A DNA stretch of 64,000 nt. Source: Mucilaginibacter sp. CSA2-8R (GTDB lineage Bacteria; Bacteroidota; Bacteroidia; Sphingobacteriales; Sphingobacteriaceae). Under the pieces are notes generated by a model that was given only the letters and a program-made list of their open reading frames with translations, ran no database searches and had not been told where the DNA came from. Positions within the stretch are counted from its first letter, which is position 1. Each line of letters starts with the position of its first letter. The position numbers and the translations under genes were made by a program. The DNA is taken from the NCBI RefSeq assembly GCF_038806765.1, contig NZ_CP152389.1:2852001-2916000 (forward strand). The letters run 5' to 3'. Shown one piece after another: positions 35,791 to 44,663 of this stretch.

Positions 35791-36366
35791 ATGCATAACC
35801 TCATACTAAGCAATTTTTCCATGCATATTACGCTTAACCCGCACGAACAGCGGCAAGCGCTGGCACTGCTGCAGCAAAAAAGCGTTAACAAACGTACTTT
35901 TTTGCTGCAGCCCGGTGAGGTTAACCGGCAGATTTATTTTGTAACCAAAGGATGCCTACGCATGTTTTACACCGACCAGGCAGGGCAACAACACAATATT
36001 TGCTTTTACCCCGAAAATTGGTGGGCTTGTGATATTGTAAGCTTTTTTAAAGAAAAACCTGCCATTAACGCCATACAAGCGTTAGAAGATACTGAAGTGT
36101 CTTATTTTACACTGTCACGCCTGGAAGAACTGTTTGCAAACGTGCCAAAATTTGAGCGTTTTTTTCGCATCCTCACTCAAAATGGCTTTGAGCTTTATCA
36201 GCGTCGTATTACGGCTAACCTTTCAAAAAACGCCGAAGAACGATACCGTCAGTTTCGGAAGCAATATCCGGGGCTGGAACAACGCATTGCGCAAAAGCAA
36301 ATTGCTGCCTACCTGGGTATCACCCCTACTTTTTTAAGCCTGTTACGTAAAGACTTTGTGGCGTAG
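35791..36366 (+). CDS. Crp/Fnr-family transcriptional regulator
   Basis: A 191-residue regulator. The cNMP-binding beta roll spans about 15-130 (LLQPGEVNRQIYFVTKGCLRMFY, then CFYPENWWACDIVSFF). The C-terminal part is a Crp-type winged helix (QRIAQKQIAAYLGITPTFLSLLRK). There is no iron-sulfur cysteine set. It closes a three-gene co-directional group with the SnoaL-like and DUF1330 genes and may respond to the same signal. ATG at 35791; the internal ATG at residue 11 is also possible. Confidence 0.88.
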   Translation: MHNLILSNFSMHITLNPHEQRQALALLQQKSVNKRTFLLQPGEVNRQIYFVTKGCLRMFYTDQAGQQHNICFYPENWWACDIVSFFKEKPAINAIQALEDTEVSYFTLSRLEELFANVPKFERFFRILTQNGFELYQRRITANLSKNAEERYRQFRKQYPGLEQRIAQKQIAAYLGITPTFLSLLRKDFVA

Positions 36367-36390
36367 CAAGTAGCAAAACATACAGTGCAA

Positions 36391-36418
36391 ACAAAAAAGC
36401 CCTTAAACGCTTTTTATT
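36391..36418 (+). terminator. Weak hairpin after the Crp/Fnr gene
   Basis: AAAAAGC and GCTTTTT pair around an 8-base loop. The stem is poor in G+C, so it is only a possible terminator before the next cluster. Confidence 0.35.
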
Positions 36419-36446
36419 CCTGCGGTCTACATCGGGCCGGATATCT

Positions 36447-37583
36447 ATGTTTTTACCTGCAACGCAAACCTTAACTCCTGAACAGGCATTTCAGTTTATT
36501 GCTCAAAACGCTTCTTCTGTTGATTATGACGGCGCTTTTCCGAAAGAAGAATTTGATAAGCTACGGGAGGCCCGATTGATGAGTATCAGTTTACCTGATC
36601 AGCCGCTGGACTCCTCTAAAAAGCATACCGCTAAATTGCTGCAACTTTTAAAAGCAATTGGCAAAGCCAGCTTACCTGTAGGCCGTGTTTATGAAGGCCA
36701 TATTAATGCGTTGCTACTAATTGAGTTATACGGCAACCAACAGCAGCAGCAGCAATGGTTTGCTGACGCCACCGAACAACATTTGTTTGGCGTGTGGAAC
36801 ACACAAGCACAAGACGGTGTAAAAATACACGATTTAGGCCAAGGCCGTTACCGGCTGGAAGGCTGCAAAACGTTTTGCTCGGGTGCTGGTCAGGTAACCA
36901 GGCCGGTTATTACCGCCGATTGGATTTCGCCGGAACGCAAGGGCTGGCAGATGTGCGTGTTGCCGATGGAGCGTTTAGCACAGCCCACCATTGACCGCGA
37001 ATTTTGGAAACCACTGGGTATGCGCGCTTCGGCCAGTTTTAAGGTTGATTTTACAGGACTGGAGATTACAGATGATGAACTTTTAGGCCTACCGAACGCT
37101 TACTACCAGCAACCTTACTTTAGCGGCGGCGCTATCCGCTTTGCAGCCGTGCAGTTGGGCGGCGCCGAAGCCGTACTGATAGCTACGCACGCTTTACTGC
37201 GCCAAATGAACCGTACGGATGATGCCTTTCAGCGTGCACGGGTGGCCGAGATGACCTATTTAATAGAGAGTGGAAACCTTTGGCTAAAACAAGCGGGCAA
37301 AAAAACAGACCGGTGGCTGAAACAGCCCGAGGCCACCGAAAAGCTATTGGCTTACGCCAACATGACCCGCACCGTTATTGAAGATATTTGCCTGCGCTGC
37401 ATGCAGCTGGCCGAACGCTCGGTGGGCTCACGCGGATTAATACGCCCGCAAGCGCTGGAGCGTATACACCGCGACTTAACCACTTACCTGCGCCAGCCCG
37501 CACCCGACGCAACTTTAGTAGCCATTGGCGAATACGTACTGAAGCAGGAAAACACTAACCAACTTTGGCATGCTGCAAAATAA
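36447..37583 (+). CDS. Acyl-CoA dehydrogenase-superfamily flavoprotein
   Basis: A 378-residue cytosolic flavoprotein. The N-terminal helical domain (about 1-110) is followed by the beta domain (GVWNTQAQDGVKI, YRLEGCKTFCSGAG, WKPLGMRASASFKVDF) and a C-terminal helical bundle. The usual YEGT-type ending of classical dehydrogenases is not seen; instead there is RIHRDLTTYLRQPAPD, somewhat like flavin-dependent hydroxylases of this fold. It could be a dehydrogenase of an acyl or acyl-carrier group, or a hydroxylase. It overlaps the PIG-L gene by 14 bases and opens a cluster with a methyltransferase and a glycosyltransferase. Confidence 0.85.
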   Translation: MFLPATQTLTPEQAFQFIAQNASSVDYDGAFPKEEFDKLREARLMSISLPDQPLDSSKKHTAKLLQLLKAIGKASLPVGRVYEGHINALLLIELYGNQQQQQQWFADATEQHLFGVWNTQAQDGVKIHDLGQGRYRLEGCKTFCSGAGQVTRPVITADWISPERKGWQMCVLPMERLAQPTIDREFWKPLGMRASASFKVDFTGLEITDDELLGLPNAYYQQPYFSGGAIRFAAVQLGGAEAVLIATHALLRQMNRTDDAFQRARVAEMTYLIESGNLWLKQAGKKTDRWLKQPEATEKLLAYANMTRTVIEDICLRCMQLAERSVGSRGLIRPQALERIHRDLTTYLRQPAPDATLVAIGEYVLKQENTNQLWHAAK

Positions 37584-38316
37584 TTGGATACAGCAGGCAC
37601 AACCTTTAACCCATGCCGAGTTAAAGGCTTTTGGCCCTACCCTGGTAATTGCACCGCATGCAGATGATGAATCTTTAGGTTGCGGCGGTACTATTGCTTT
37701 GTTGCGGCAAGTAGGCATACCGGTTTTTATTTTATTGGTGAGCGATGGCTCTATGTCGCATCCCAACTCAAAAAAATATCCGGCCCAAAAACTAACGCAG
37801 CTTCGGGATAATGAATTACTGGCCGCTGCAGCGATCTTGGATGTACCGGCAAGTTATGTGCACTTTATGCATTTAAAAGACAGCCAGGTGCCGCACCAAG
37901 CTGATACCGGCTTTGAAGAAGCCTCTGCAGCTATGTCTAACATCATCTCTGGCATCAGCCCGCAAACTGTTTTAGTGCCGTGGCGGCGAGATCCGCATCC
38001 CGATCATCGGGCTACCTGGCAACTGGTTAAAAAAGCCATGAGCGTTTCAGCTTTAAAATGCCGCGTACTCGAATATCTGGTATGGCTATGGGAACGGGCC
38101 GATGCACAAGACTTACCCCTTACCGGAGAGATGAAAACTTTTAAAGTTGATATTGCTTCGGTTTTAGAAAAAAAACACCAAGCCATCGCCGCACATTTAT
38201 CGCAAACCACATTATTGATTGATGACGATCCGCAGGGCTTTACTTTATCCCAGTATATGCTGTCCCACTTTGATCATCCGGCCGAATATTTTTTAGAACA
38301 ACTACCTGCATCATGA
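37570..38316 (+). CDS. PIG-L/LmbE-family deacetylase
   Basis: A 248-residue cytosolic zinc-dependent N-deacetylase. The metal motif APHADDESLGCGG is present, with MSHPNSKKYPAQKLTQ and the second-metal region PWRRDPHPDHRATWQL. Family members deacetylate GlcNAc-containing lipids, GlcNAc-inositol and related amino sugars. It overlaps the upstream dehydrogenase-like gene by 14 bases and the methyltransferase by ATGA, so the three are translationally coupled. Confidence 0.92.
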   Translation: MLQNNWIQQAQPLTHAELKAFGPTLVIAPHADDESLGCGGTIALLRQVGIPVFILLVSDGSMSHPNSKKYPAQKLTQLRDNELLAAAAILDVPASYVHFMHLKDSQVPHQADTGFEEASAAMSNIISGISPQTVLVPWRRDPHPDHRATWQLVKKAMSVSALKCRVLEYLVWLWERADAQDLPLTGEMKTFKVDIASVLEKKHQAIAAHLSQTTLLIDDDPQGFTLSQYMLSHFDHPAEYFLEQLPAS

Positions 38317-38927
38317 ACAAACCAGCACAAACCCTAACCGAAAGTTACTTTGACGATGTCTATCGCCATAATGACGACCCCTGGCAGTTTGAAACCAGCG
38401 AATACGAACGCCGCAAGTACGAGGCAACTGTGCAAGCTTTACCGCGGTCATCGTACCGGCAAGGGTTTGAAATTGGCTGCTCTATTGGTGTGTTAACCGA
38501 ACTATTGGCTGGGAAATGTCAGTCGTTGCTTTCTGTAGATACCTCCGAGAAGCCACTCATCCGTGCAAGGCAACGTTTAGCCAAGATGCCGCACGTTACG
38601 TTACAGAAAATGGAAGTACCCGATCAGTTTCCGGATTATAGCTTAGATCTGGTTGTGATGTCTGAAGTAGGCTATTACTTATCTATGCCCGATTTGCAGC
38701 GGCTTGCACAAAAAATCATCAATCAATTAAACGAGGGTGGTCAGTTGCTGCTGGTGCATTGGACACCCTTTGTGCATGACTACCCATTAACGGGCGACCA
38801 AGTGCACGAGACGTTTTTACAACTGAGCGGAGAAGAAAAACAATTTAAGCACTTAACCGGCCTGCGGGAAGATACCTACCGGCTTGATTTGTTTGAAAAA
38901 CAGGCTCAGGCGGAAAATGCAGAATAA
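38313..38927 (+). CDS. NodS-like SAM-dependent methyltransferase
   Basis: A 204-residue class I methyltransferase. The N-terminal block YFDDVYRHNDDPWQFETSEY with YERRKYEAT is that of the NodS family. The SAM motif is GFEIGCSIGVLTELLAG, the acidic residue after strand 2 is SVDTSEK, and VVMSEVGYYLS and LLLVHWTPF are also typical. NodS methylates the amino group of the de-N-acetylated glucosamine in Nod factor. It follows the PIG-L deacetylase with a 4-base overlap. Its last 83 bases overlap the end of the convergent glycosyltransferase. Confidence 0.92.
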   Translation: MNKPAQTLTESYFDDVYRHNDDPWQFETSEYERRKYEATVQALPRSSYRQGFEIGCSIGVLTELLAGKCQSLLSVDTSEKPLIRARQRLAKMPHVTLQKMEVPDQFPDYSLDLVVMSEVGYYLSMPDLQRLAQKIINQLNEGGQLLLVHWTPFVHDYPLTGDQVHETFLQLSGEEKQFKHLTGLREDTYRLDLFEKQAQAENAE

Positions 38928-40056
38928 ACTGCCTCAAAGCTGTTATTGCTTCTGCTACCGGCTGGTGTTCCTGGTGCTGCAACAGCGCCTGCCGGTGTAT
39001 CAAGGGTTCGACCTGGGCCCACAGAGCACCAAAATAATTTGCTTTGCCAACCTGTTGGTAAAGCCAGCCCGCCGAACTGCCGATTAATTGCGATACGGCC
39101 AGTAATTCAGAACAAGGCCCGGCGGCAATTGCCTTGCGTTCCCAGCAAGTGCGCAACCGTTTACGAGCAAAATATTTGGCCAGCAACACAGCGGCCGAAT
39201 CAACCATTTGCAGCTTACCCGATTGATGATCGGTTACCCATTTGTTAAGTTGCTCCGAAAAACCAACGGCCACCCGCCCTTGTAACCGCGCTGAGGTGTA
39301 CACTTTTACATCAAAGCTTTTCCGTATGCGGGCATCGTGTTTGAGCAGTGCTTCGTAAAATGCCATATCTTCCAGGTGTGGTACGCGTGGTAACCGGCCA
39401 ACATGCTTATACATCTGGCAGGTTACAGCCATGCTGGCTCCAAAAAACTGGAAATGCCTTGGCATCGGGTCGTGTTCCTGCGGATCAATCAGCGCTTCGG
39501 CTTTGGCCAAAAGGCACCGGTAAGTTACATCACGGAGGTGAAACTGCCTTGCATCACTGTACCCGGAAAGCGTTAGTATACGCCCGCCAACAGCATCATT
39601 ACCAGCCTCAATAGCGGCAATATTAAAATGCAACCACTGCCCATCCACTACCGTATCCCCATCGGTTGAAGCAATGATGCCGGCATCATTACCACTGATG
39701 GTTAGGCGATGATAAGCCGCATCCATCAATAGCCGCCGGGCGGTACCCACGTTGGCACAAGGCTTGGGCAAGTTAACTTGTTCAATAAGTAGTTGAAATT
39801 CGGGATACTGTTGCTGATAGTTTTTAGCAACCCGGTATGACCCGTCGTTGGAATTATTAATGAGTAGCAACACCTCATATATGTTAGCCGGATAGGTATT
39901 TCCTGTCGCATCCCGCTGGCAACGCAGTGCATTTAAGGTATGCATCAATCCTGCAGCCTCATTTTTTACGGGCACCACTACACACACTTTAACTTTGGGC
40001 TTAAGCGGCACATCACGAAACAGCGAAACGTTAATTTGCGGCAGGTCTATATTCAT
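38845..40056 (-). CDS. Family 2 glycosyltransferase
   Basis: A 403-residue cytosolic (no transmembrane helix apparent) GT-A enzyme. It has the nucleotide-binding strand KVCVVVPVKNEAAGL and SNDGSYRVA, the metal motif STDGDTVVDGQW, and a product region with GASMAVTCQM and PHLEDMAFYEALLKH. I used ATG 40056, one codon after a TTG. It is convergent with the three-gene set, and its end overlaps the methyltransferase gene by 83 bases; both tails are in frame and unbroken. Its donor and acceptor are unknown. It probably adds a sugar to the same product. Confidence 0.9.
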   Translation of the reverse strand: MNIDLPQINVSLFRDVPLKPKVKVCVVVPVKNEAAGLMHTLNALRCQRDATGNTYPANIYEVLLLINNSNDGSYRVAKNYQQQYPEFQLLIEQVNLPKPCANVGTARRLLMDAAYHRLTISGNDAGIIASTDGDTVVDGQWLHFNIAAIEAGNDAVGGRILTLSGYSDARQFHLRDVTYRCLLAKAEALIDPQEHDPMPRHFQFFGASMAVTCQMYKHVGRLPRVPHLEDMAFYEALLKHDARIRKSFDVKVYTSARLQGRVAVGFSEQLNKWVTDHQSGKLQMVDSAAVLLAKYFARKRLRTCWERKAIAAGPCSELLAVSQLIGSSAGWLYQQVGKANYFGALWAQVEPLIHRQALLQHQEHQPVAEAITALRQFILHFPPEPVFQTNQAGRYLPAGRLSA

Positions 40057-40250
40057 CAACTATCGGCTATCGGCTTATTTTACAAACCGTATACACAACG
40101 CAAGGTGATAATTATAGTTTGATATCAGTGGTAATTTGAACAAAAAATAAAATATTAATACAATTTTGTTCTTATTAAATAAAGAAGTCGCTGTGCGGTT
40201 TGAGTACCGAAGCACGCAAAAAGGGTGAAGATTTACTTCACCGCCCATTG

Positions 40251-40820
40251 TTAAACAGTGCAATCTAATTTCTTACCGTCCCAACCGGTAACCAACGGTT
40301 GATGTAATTCGTGCCACCGGTTTACAGACCGGTCGATGTTTTTCATGTCTTTTTCTATCAACTTACTTAACCGGCTGATACTTCGCTGGTAGCCCCGTTT
40401 GGTGTAGTATGATTTCAATTTATGCTGTACAGTGTTAAAAAGCGGCATTCCTTTAAAATCATCGCTGCGCAATTGCATCCGAGTAAAAGAGTTTGGTAGG
40501 AGGTGAAATTGCAAACCGTCTTCAGATTTCAATTTGTCTAAGGATTCTAATCTGGGTTTTACATCAAAAATATTTAAAAAGACTTTTATCCAACGGTCGC
40601 CTCGTGAGACTTGTGTTCTGATCATTTCTAAATGTCCTTGGACGTTTAATCTGTACAAAGTGTAATCATAACTCCCTACATTATTTCGCCCAAACCAATC
40701 TACAGGAAATGGTGACTTCTGAAAGCCATTTCTTTCGAGCGCTGGAATGCCAATATTTACGAAAATATCTTTCCGGTCTTGTTGTAGTTGTTTAAGAGGT
40801 ACTTTGTAAAACAGGCACAT
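40251..40820 (-). CDS. Uncharacterised 189-residue protein (possibly DUF4304-like)
   Basis: The frame is unbroken, with ATG at 40820. It is a soluble protein without signal peptide. The N-terminal half, with LERNGFQKSPFPVDW and LEMIRTQVSRGDRWIKVFLNIF, resembles the DUF4304 pattern of small accessory proteins; this is a tentative match. It is richer in A+T than its neighbours, which may mean recent acquisition. It stands alone, 194 bases from the glycosyltransferase start. Confidence 0.7.
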   Translation of the reverse strand: MCLFYKVPLKQLQQDRKDIFVNIGIPALERNGFQKSPFPVDWFGRNNVGSYDYTLYRLNVQGHLEMIRTQVSRGDRWIKVFLNIFDVKPRLESLDKLKSEDGLQFHLLPNSFTRMQLRSDDFKGMPLFNTVQHKLKSYYTKRGYQRSISRLSKLIEKDMKNIDRSVNRWHELHQPLVTGWDGKKLDCTV

Positions 40821-40948
40821 ATGGGTTTAGATTGATGGCATAAATCTCTACAAAATAACGAATTCAAAAACTATGAGTCATTTAAAAGGCACTGATTGCT
40901 TAATATATAAAACCATAACCTCAATCCCGACTTCTATCAAACCATCAT

Positions 40949-40956
40949 TACATTTG
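40949..40956 (+). promoter_or_regulatory. Candidate -7 box upstream of selU
   Basis: TACATTTG matches the Bacteroidota -7 consensus TAnnTTTG exactly and lies 42 bases before the selU ATG. No TTG is visible at the usual -33 distance. Confidence 0.4.
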
Positions 40957-40998
40957 TACAAGCGCTACAGGTTTTGTTAATTGCAGCCATAGCCACTT

Positions 40999-42042
40999 AT
41001 GAGTCGTTCTGTAACCATCACTGAGTATTTTGACCTGCCCGAAACGGTGCCATTGATAGACGTGCGCACGCCTGCCGAGTTTGAGCATGGACATGTGCCC
41101 GGCGCTTTTAACATTCCGTTGTTTACAAACGAAGAACGGGTAAAGGTAGGCACCACTTACAAACAGCAAAGCCGAGAGGATGCCATATTGCTGGGGTTTG
41201 ACCTGACGGGCAATAAATGGTCGGGGTTTATACGCACCGTATTGCAAATAGCGCCGCAAAAAAAGGTGGCCGTGCATTGTTGGCGCGGCGGTATGCGGAG
41301 CGGTGCCATGGCCTGGGCGCTTGGTTTATATGGCTTTGAGGTATACCTTATTCAGGGTGGCTACAAAAATTACCGCCGCTGGGTGTTACAGCAGTTTAAT
41401 ACGCCTTATAAACTGCTCGTTTTAGGTGGTATGACCGGCTCTGGTAAAACACACATTTTGCATCAACTTGCCAGTCAGCATCAGCAGGTTATTAATTTGG
41501 AAGATCTAGCGCAGCACCAGGGATCATCATACGGCACTTTAAATAAAATGGTGCAGCCCACACAAGAGCAATTTGAAAACAACCTGGCCCAACAGCTTCA
41601 CCGGCAAAACAAAGTACAACCCATCTGGCTGGAAGACGAAAGCCAAACCATCGGCAAACGCTTTATCCCTAAACCGTTATGGGTGCAAATGCGACAGTCG
41701 GTATTGATTAATTTGCAAGTTCCTCACGAAGAACGTATCACTGCATTAGCTACCGAATACGGCTCTCTTGACAAAGCATTTTTAATTACCTGCACCGAGC
41801 GCATACATAAGCGCCTGGGGCCCGAACAAACCAAACACGCTATTGCTGCCATACAAGAAAACCGCATGGAAGATTTTGTGCGGCTGGTGCTGGTATACTA
41901 CGATAAAACTTACCGCGCCGGCCTGTCTAAACGCGAGCAAGGAATGGTATTTAATATACAAGCCGACAGTAACGATGCGGTACACAATGCCAAATTGAGT
42001 TTAAATTTTGTAAACCAAAATGCAAGCTTGCACAAAGCTTAA
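40999..42042 (+). CDS. selU: tRNA 2-selenouridine synthase
   Basis: SelU (YbbB/MnmH) converts 2-thiouridine in the wobble position of certain tRNAs to 2-selenouridine through a geranylated intermediate, using selenophosphate from SelD. The 347 residues comprise an N-terminal rhodanese domain with active Cys94 ([12 protein letters not shown]) and a P-loop domain ([12 protein letters not shown] at 143-154). It lies 5 bases upstream of selD, so the pair is an operon. No selA or selB is in this window, so selenium use here may be restricted to tRNA. Confidence 0.95.
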   Translation: MSRSVTITEYFDLPETVPLIDVRTPAEFEHGHVPGAFNIPLFTNEERVKVGTTYKQQSREDAILLGFDLTGNKWSGFIRTVLQIAPQKKVAVHCWRGGMRSGAMAWALGLYGFEVYLIQGGYKNYRRWVLQQFNTPYKLLVLGGMTGSGKTHILHQLASQHQQVINLEDLAQHQGSSYGTLNKMVQPTQEQFENNLAQQLHRQNKVQPIWLEDESQTIGKRFIPKPLWVQMRQSVLINLQVPHEERITALATEYGSLDKAFLITCTERIHKRLGPEQTKHAIAAIQENRMEDFVRLVLVYYDKTYRAGLSKREQGMVFNIQADSNDAVHNAKLSLNFVNQNASLHKA

Positions 42043-42047
42043 CCGAT

Positions 42048-43088
42048 ATGGATCAACCCAAAATTAAACTTACCCAATACTCACATGGTGCCGGCTGCGG
42101 CTGCAAAATCAGTCCGGCCGTGTTAGATAAAATACTGCACAGCAATACAACCTACCCGCCCGATGCCCGGCTGCTGGTAGGCAATGATAAACGTGATGAC
42201 GCAGCAGTGCTTGATTTGGGAAACGGCACAGCACTAATATCGACCACTGATTTTTTTATGCCCATAGTAGATGATGCTTTTGATTTTGGCCGCATTGCCT
42301 CGGCCAATGCCATAAGCGATGTTTATGCTATGGGCGGCAAACCAGTGCTGGCCATTGCTATCTTAGGGTGGCCCATTGATAAATTACCGCCCGAGGCAGC
42401 GCAACAGGTACTGGAGGGCTCGCGTGCTGTATGCGCGCAGGCAGGCATCACACTGGCAGGCGGGCATAGCATTGATTGCCCCGAACCGGTGTTTGGCCTG
42501 GCCGTTAATGGGATTGTGCAGTTAAATCAGCTTAAGCAAAACTCAACCGCTACCGCAGGCTGCCGCCTGTATATAACCAAGCCATTAGGCGTTGGTATAC
42601 TGTCAACCGCACAAAAGCGAGGCTTACTACAGCCTGAGGACGCCGCCATTGCGTTAAAAAGCATGACCACGCTAAACAGCTTAGGAGAATTGTTGGGTAC
42701 TATGGAAACTGTGAAGGCTATGACCGATGTAACCGGGTTTGGTTTGTTAGGCCACTTGAGCGAGATGTGCGAGGGTAGCGGCTTATCGGCAGTTATCGAG
42801 TACAAAAAGGTTCCGGTGATATCGTCCATTCCGCAATATTTGGCGCAAAATTGCTATCCGGGTGGCACCGGGCGAAACTGGAATAGCTATGGCCAAAAAA
42901 TCAGTACCCTGACCCACGAGCAAAGGTACATTTTGGCAGACCCGCAAACCAGCGGTGGCTTACTGGTTGCCGTGGCTGAAGAAGGCGTGGCCGAATTTGA
43001 AGCTGTATTAAAGCAGCATGGCTTATCGGTGCAGTCTTTCGGGTATTTAACATCGCAAAGCCCTGGGCCTTTAATTCAAGTAAACTAA
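42048..43088 (+). CDS. selD: Selenide, water dikinase
   Basis: SelD makes selenophosphate from selenide and ATP. The 346 residues have the catalytic segment [11 protein letters not shown] with Cys17 and Lys20, as in E. coli. No selenocysteine codon is present; the nucleophile is a TGC Cys. The ATP/metal regions are [10 protein letters not shown] and [11 protein letters not shown], and [16 protein letters not shown] follows. Translation starts at ATG 42048, right after selU. Confidence 0.95.
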   Translation: MDQPKIKLTQYSHGAGCGCKISPAVLDKILHSNTTYPPDARLLVGNDKRDDAAVLDLGNGTALISTTDFFMPIVDDAFDFGRIASANAISDVYAMGGKPVLAIAILGWPIDKLPPEAAQQVLEGSRAVCAQAGITLAGGHSIDCPEPVFGLAVNGIVQLNQLKQNSTATAGCRLYITKPLGVGILSTAQKRGLLQPEDAAIALKSMTTLNSLGELLGTMETVKAMTDVTGFGLLGHLSEMCEGSGLSAVIEYKKVPVISSIPQYLAQNCYPGGTGRNWNSYGQKISTLTHEQRYILADPQTSGGLLVAVAEEGVAEFEAVLKQHGLSVQSFGYLTSQSPGPLIQVN

Positions 43089-43120
43089 CCTATACTAATC
43101 TAATACTACTTAAATAAGCT

Positions 43121-43600
43121 ATGAAAACGACAGCACACGGTTTAATTTGGGCATTGGCGGTCTGCCTGTTTGCAACCCTAACCACTCAGGCACAAACATC
43201 ACCCGGTAAATTAAGCGGGTTAGGAAAAAACGTGATTTGGACACCTGCCGATTTGGTTGAACCGGCAGAGCTGGCGGCAAGCATTAACAAGCCCGGCGTT
43301 ACTCAGCCAGTCATTTTTAATATTGGTGCAGTCGAAGATATTGAGGGTGCCGTTCACGTTGGTGCAGCCAATAACGCCGAAAACCGAAAAAAACTGAATA
43401 AACTTGCAGAACGTTTGCCTAAAAACAGAACAGTAGTGATTTATTGTGGTTGCTGCCCTTTTGGTAAATGCCCTAACGTTGCCCCAGCTTTTACAGACTT
43501 AAAAACACTAGGCCTAACCCAGGTTAAAGTACTCGATTTGCCGGTAAATTTAAAAACCAATTGGATAGCCAAAGGATACCCATTGGCTACCGTTAAGTAA
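43121..43600 (+). CDS. Secreted cysteine-rich rhodanese-like protein
   Basis: A 159-residue exported protein: signal peptide MKTTAHGLIWALAVCLFATL, cleavage near TQA-QT. The rest has a rhodanese-like fold (VIFNIGAVEDIEGAVHVGAA, then NRTVVIYCGCCPFGKCPNV). The active-site loop carries four cysteines (109, 111, 112, 117) in CGCCPFGKC instead of the usual single one. The protein would be periplasmic. It lies 32 bases after selD on the same strand, so it may share the transcript and have a role in sulfur or selenium handling; this is inference. Confidence 0.8.
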   Translation: MKTTAHGLIWALAVCLFATLTTQAQTSPGKLSGLGKNVIWTPADLVEPAELAASINKPGVTQPVIFNIGAVEDIEGAVHVGAANNAENRKKLNKLAERLPKNRTVVIYCGCCPFGKCPNVAPAFTDLKTLGLTQVKVLDLPVNLKTNWIAKGYPLATVK

Positions 43601-43616
43601 GCTTAAACAACACTGC

Positions 43617-44504
43617 TTACATGATATAGTAAGTAGTAGGCGGCTCAATTTTGTTTGCAGGTGGCTCCCCTACCATTTCCATTAAATTATTTTCGATGGT
43701 TTTGGCCAGGGTAGTCATGGGCGTATCTGTTGGGCGGTTCTCGAACGGATCTTGCATAAAAATGGCGGTTTGCTCAATAGCAATGAACAGTGCCGGAATA
43801 ATTACCGTTAAAGCTACTTCAACAATCTTGCTTTGATCTTCTAAACCAAAAGGCAGCAAAGTCATCAACGCATAAATTAACACATGGATGAGCAGACTGT
43901 AAGCCCGCGGAAAAACGGTGTTTTTAATACGCTCGCACCTACCCATCGAGTCGCAAAGCTTTACAATGGTATTATCAATCTGTACCTGCTTGTTTGGGTC
44001 AATGTTAAAACGTTCACAAGCCTCGGCCAGCGCATCCGAGTGATGATTGAGCATTAAATTTGGCTTGTTTGTACTATCGTCGCCGGTATTTTTAAAGTAA
44101 TCCAGCACTTTAGTGCTATGATCGCATTTACGTAATGATTCGCCCAAGGCAAAACACCACACACCCTGGCGCCGTGCAAAATCTTTAGCCACTTCCAAAC
44201 CTTCGGCGTTGTTAGGCATATACTGCTTCACCTGGCGGATGAGCGAACGGCTGTCGTTTACAATGGCGCCCCATACAATACGCGCTTCCCACCAGCGCTC
44301 GTAAGACTGCGATGTACGAAATGCCAGCAACAAAGACAAAATAGTGCCGGTAAAAGAAGTGACGGCCAAAGGTATCTTAACTTCTCTTAACACGCCAAAA
44401 TGATCGAACATGCCGGCCAACACCGCAAAGCAAAGGATGGCAATCAAGTCCCACATAATGTGGCGCATAAAATAAGCTACAGAAATACGTTTTTTAATGA
44501 GCAT
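43617..44504 (-). CDS. Bestrophin-like (RFP-TM) anion channel
   Basis: A 295-residue inner-membrane protein of the bestrophin/UPF0187 family. The N-terminal helices are RISVAYFMRHIMWDLIAILC and AVTSFTGTILSLLLAF; the family's signature RTSQSYERWWEAR comes next; a later helical hairpin is SLLIHVLIYALMTLLPFGL and a C-terminal tail contains FENRPTDTPM. Relatives form pentameric channels for chloride or other anions. A 13-base inverted repeat lies 31 bases upstream. Confidence 0.92.
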   Translation of the reverse strand: MLIKKRISVAYFMRHIMWDLIAILCFAVLAGMFDHFGVLREVKIPLAVTSFTGTILSLLLAFRTSQSYERWWEARIVWGAIVNDSRSLIRQVKQYMPNNAEGLEVAKDFARRQGVWCFALGESLRKCDHSTKVLDYFKNTGDDSTNKPNLMLNHHSDALAEACERFNIDPNKQVQIDNTIVKLCDSMGRCERIKNTVFPRAYSLLIHVLIYALMTLLPFGLEDQSKIVEVALTVIIPALFIAIEQTAIFMQDPFENRPTDTPMTTLAKTIENNLMEMVGEPPANKIEPPTTYYIM

Positions 44505-44535
44505 AACAGATGCCTGAAAAGAATGATGGTTAGTG

Positions 44536-44581
44536 TTTGTTGCCGTAAATATATATTTTCAATAGGAATTACGGCAACAAA
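44536..44581. repeat. Perfect 13-base inverted repeat upstream of the bestrophin gene
   Basis: The arms TTTGTTGCCGTAA (44536-44548) and TTACGGCAACAAA (44569-44581) flank a 20-base A/T-rich loop. It lies 31 bases ahead of the bestrophin start on the minus strand, where an operator or leader structure would lie. Confidence 0.6.
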
Positions 44582-44600
44582 GTAAAAGAACGCCACAAAT

Positions 44601-44629
44601 AAAAAAAGCTCCGTTTAGGGAGCTCTTTT
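44601..44629 (-). terminator. Terminator of the 47-residue peptide gene
   Basis: On the minus strand GAGCTCC and GGAGCTT pair around CTAAAC and are followed by seven T residues. It is 35 bases after the stop of the small gene. Confidence 0.8.
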
Positions 44630-44663
44630 GTTTCATAGGGTAGATGATAGAAATATATGTAGA

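Noticed and set aside
36447-40056. True nod gene cluster
   Set aside because: No NodA, NodI/J or nod-box is visible and the organism is not a rhizobium; only the logic of the activities is similar.
40874-40981. A 35-codon open frame upstream of selU
   Set aside because: It ends 18 bases before the selU start, spans the -7 box and has no recognisable content.
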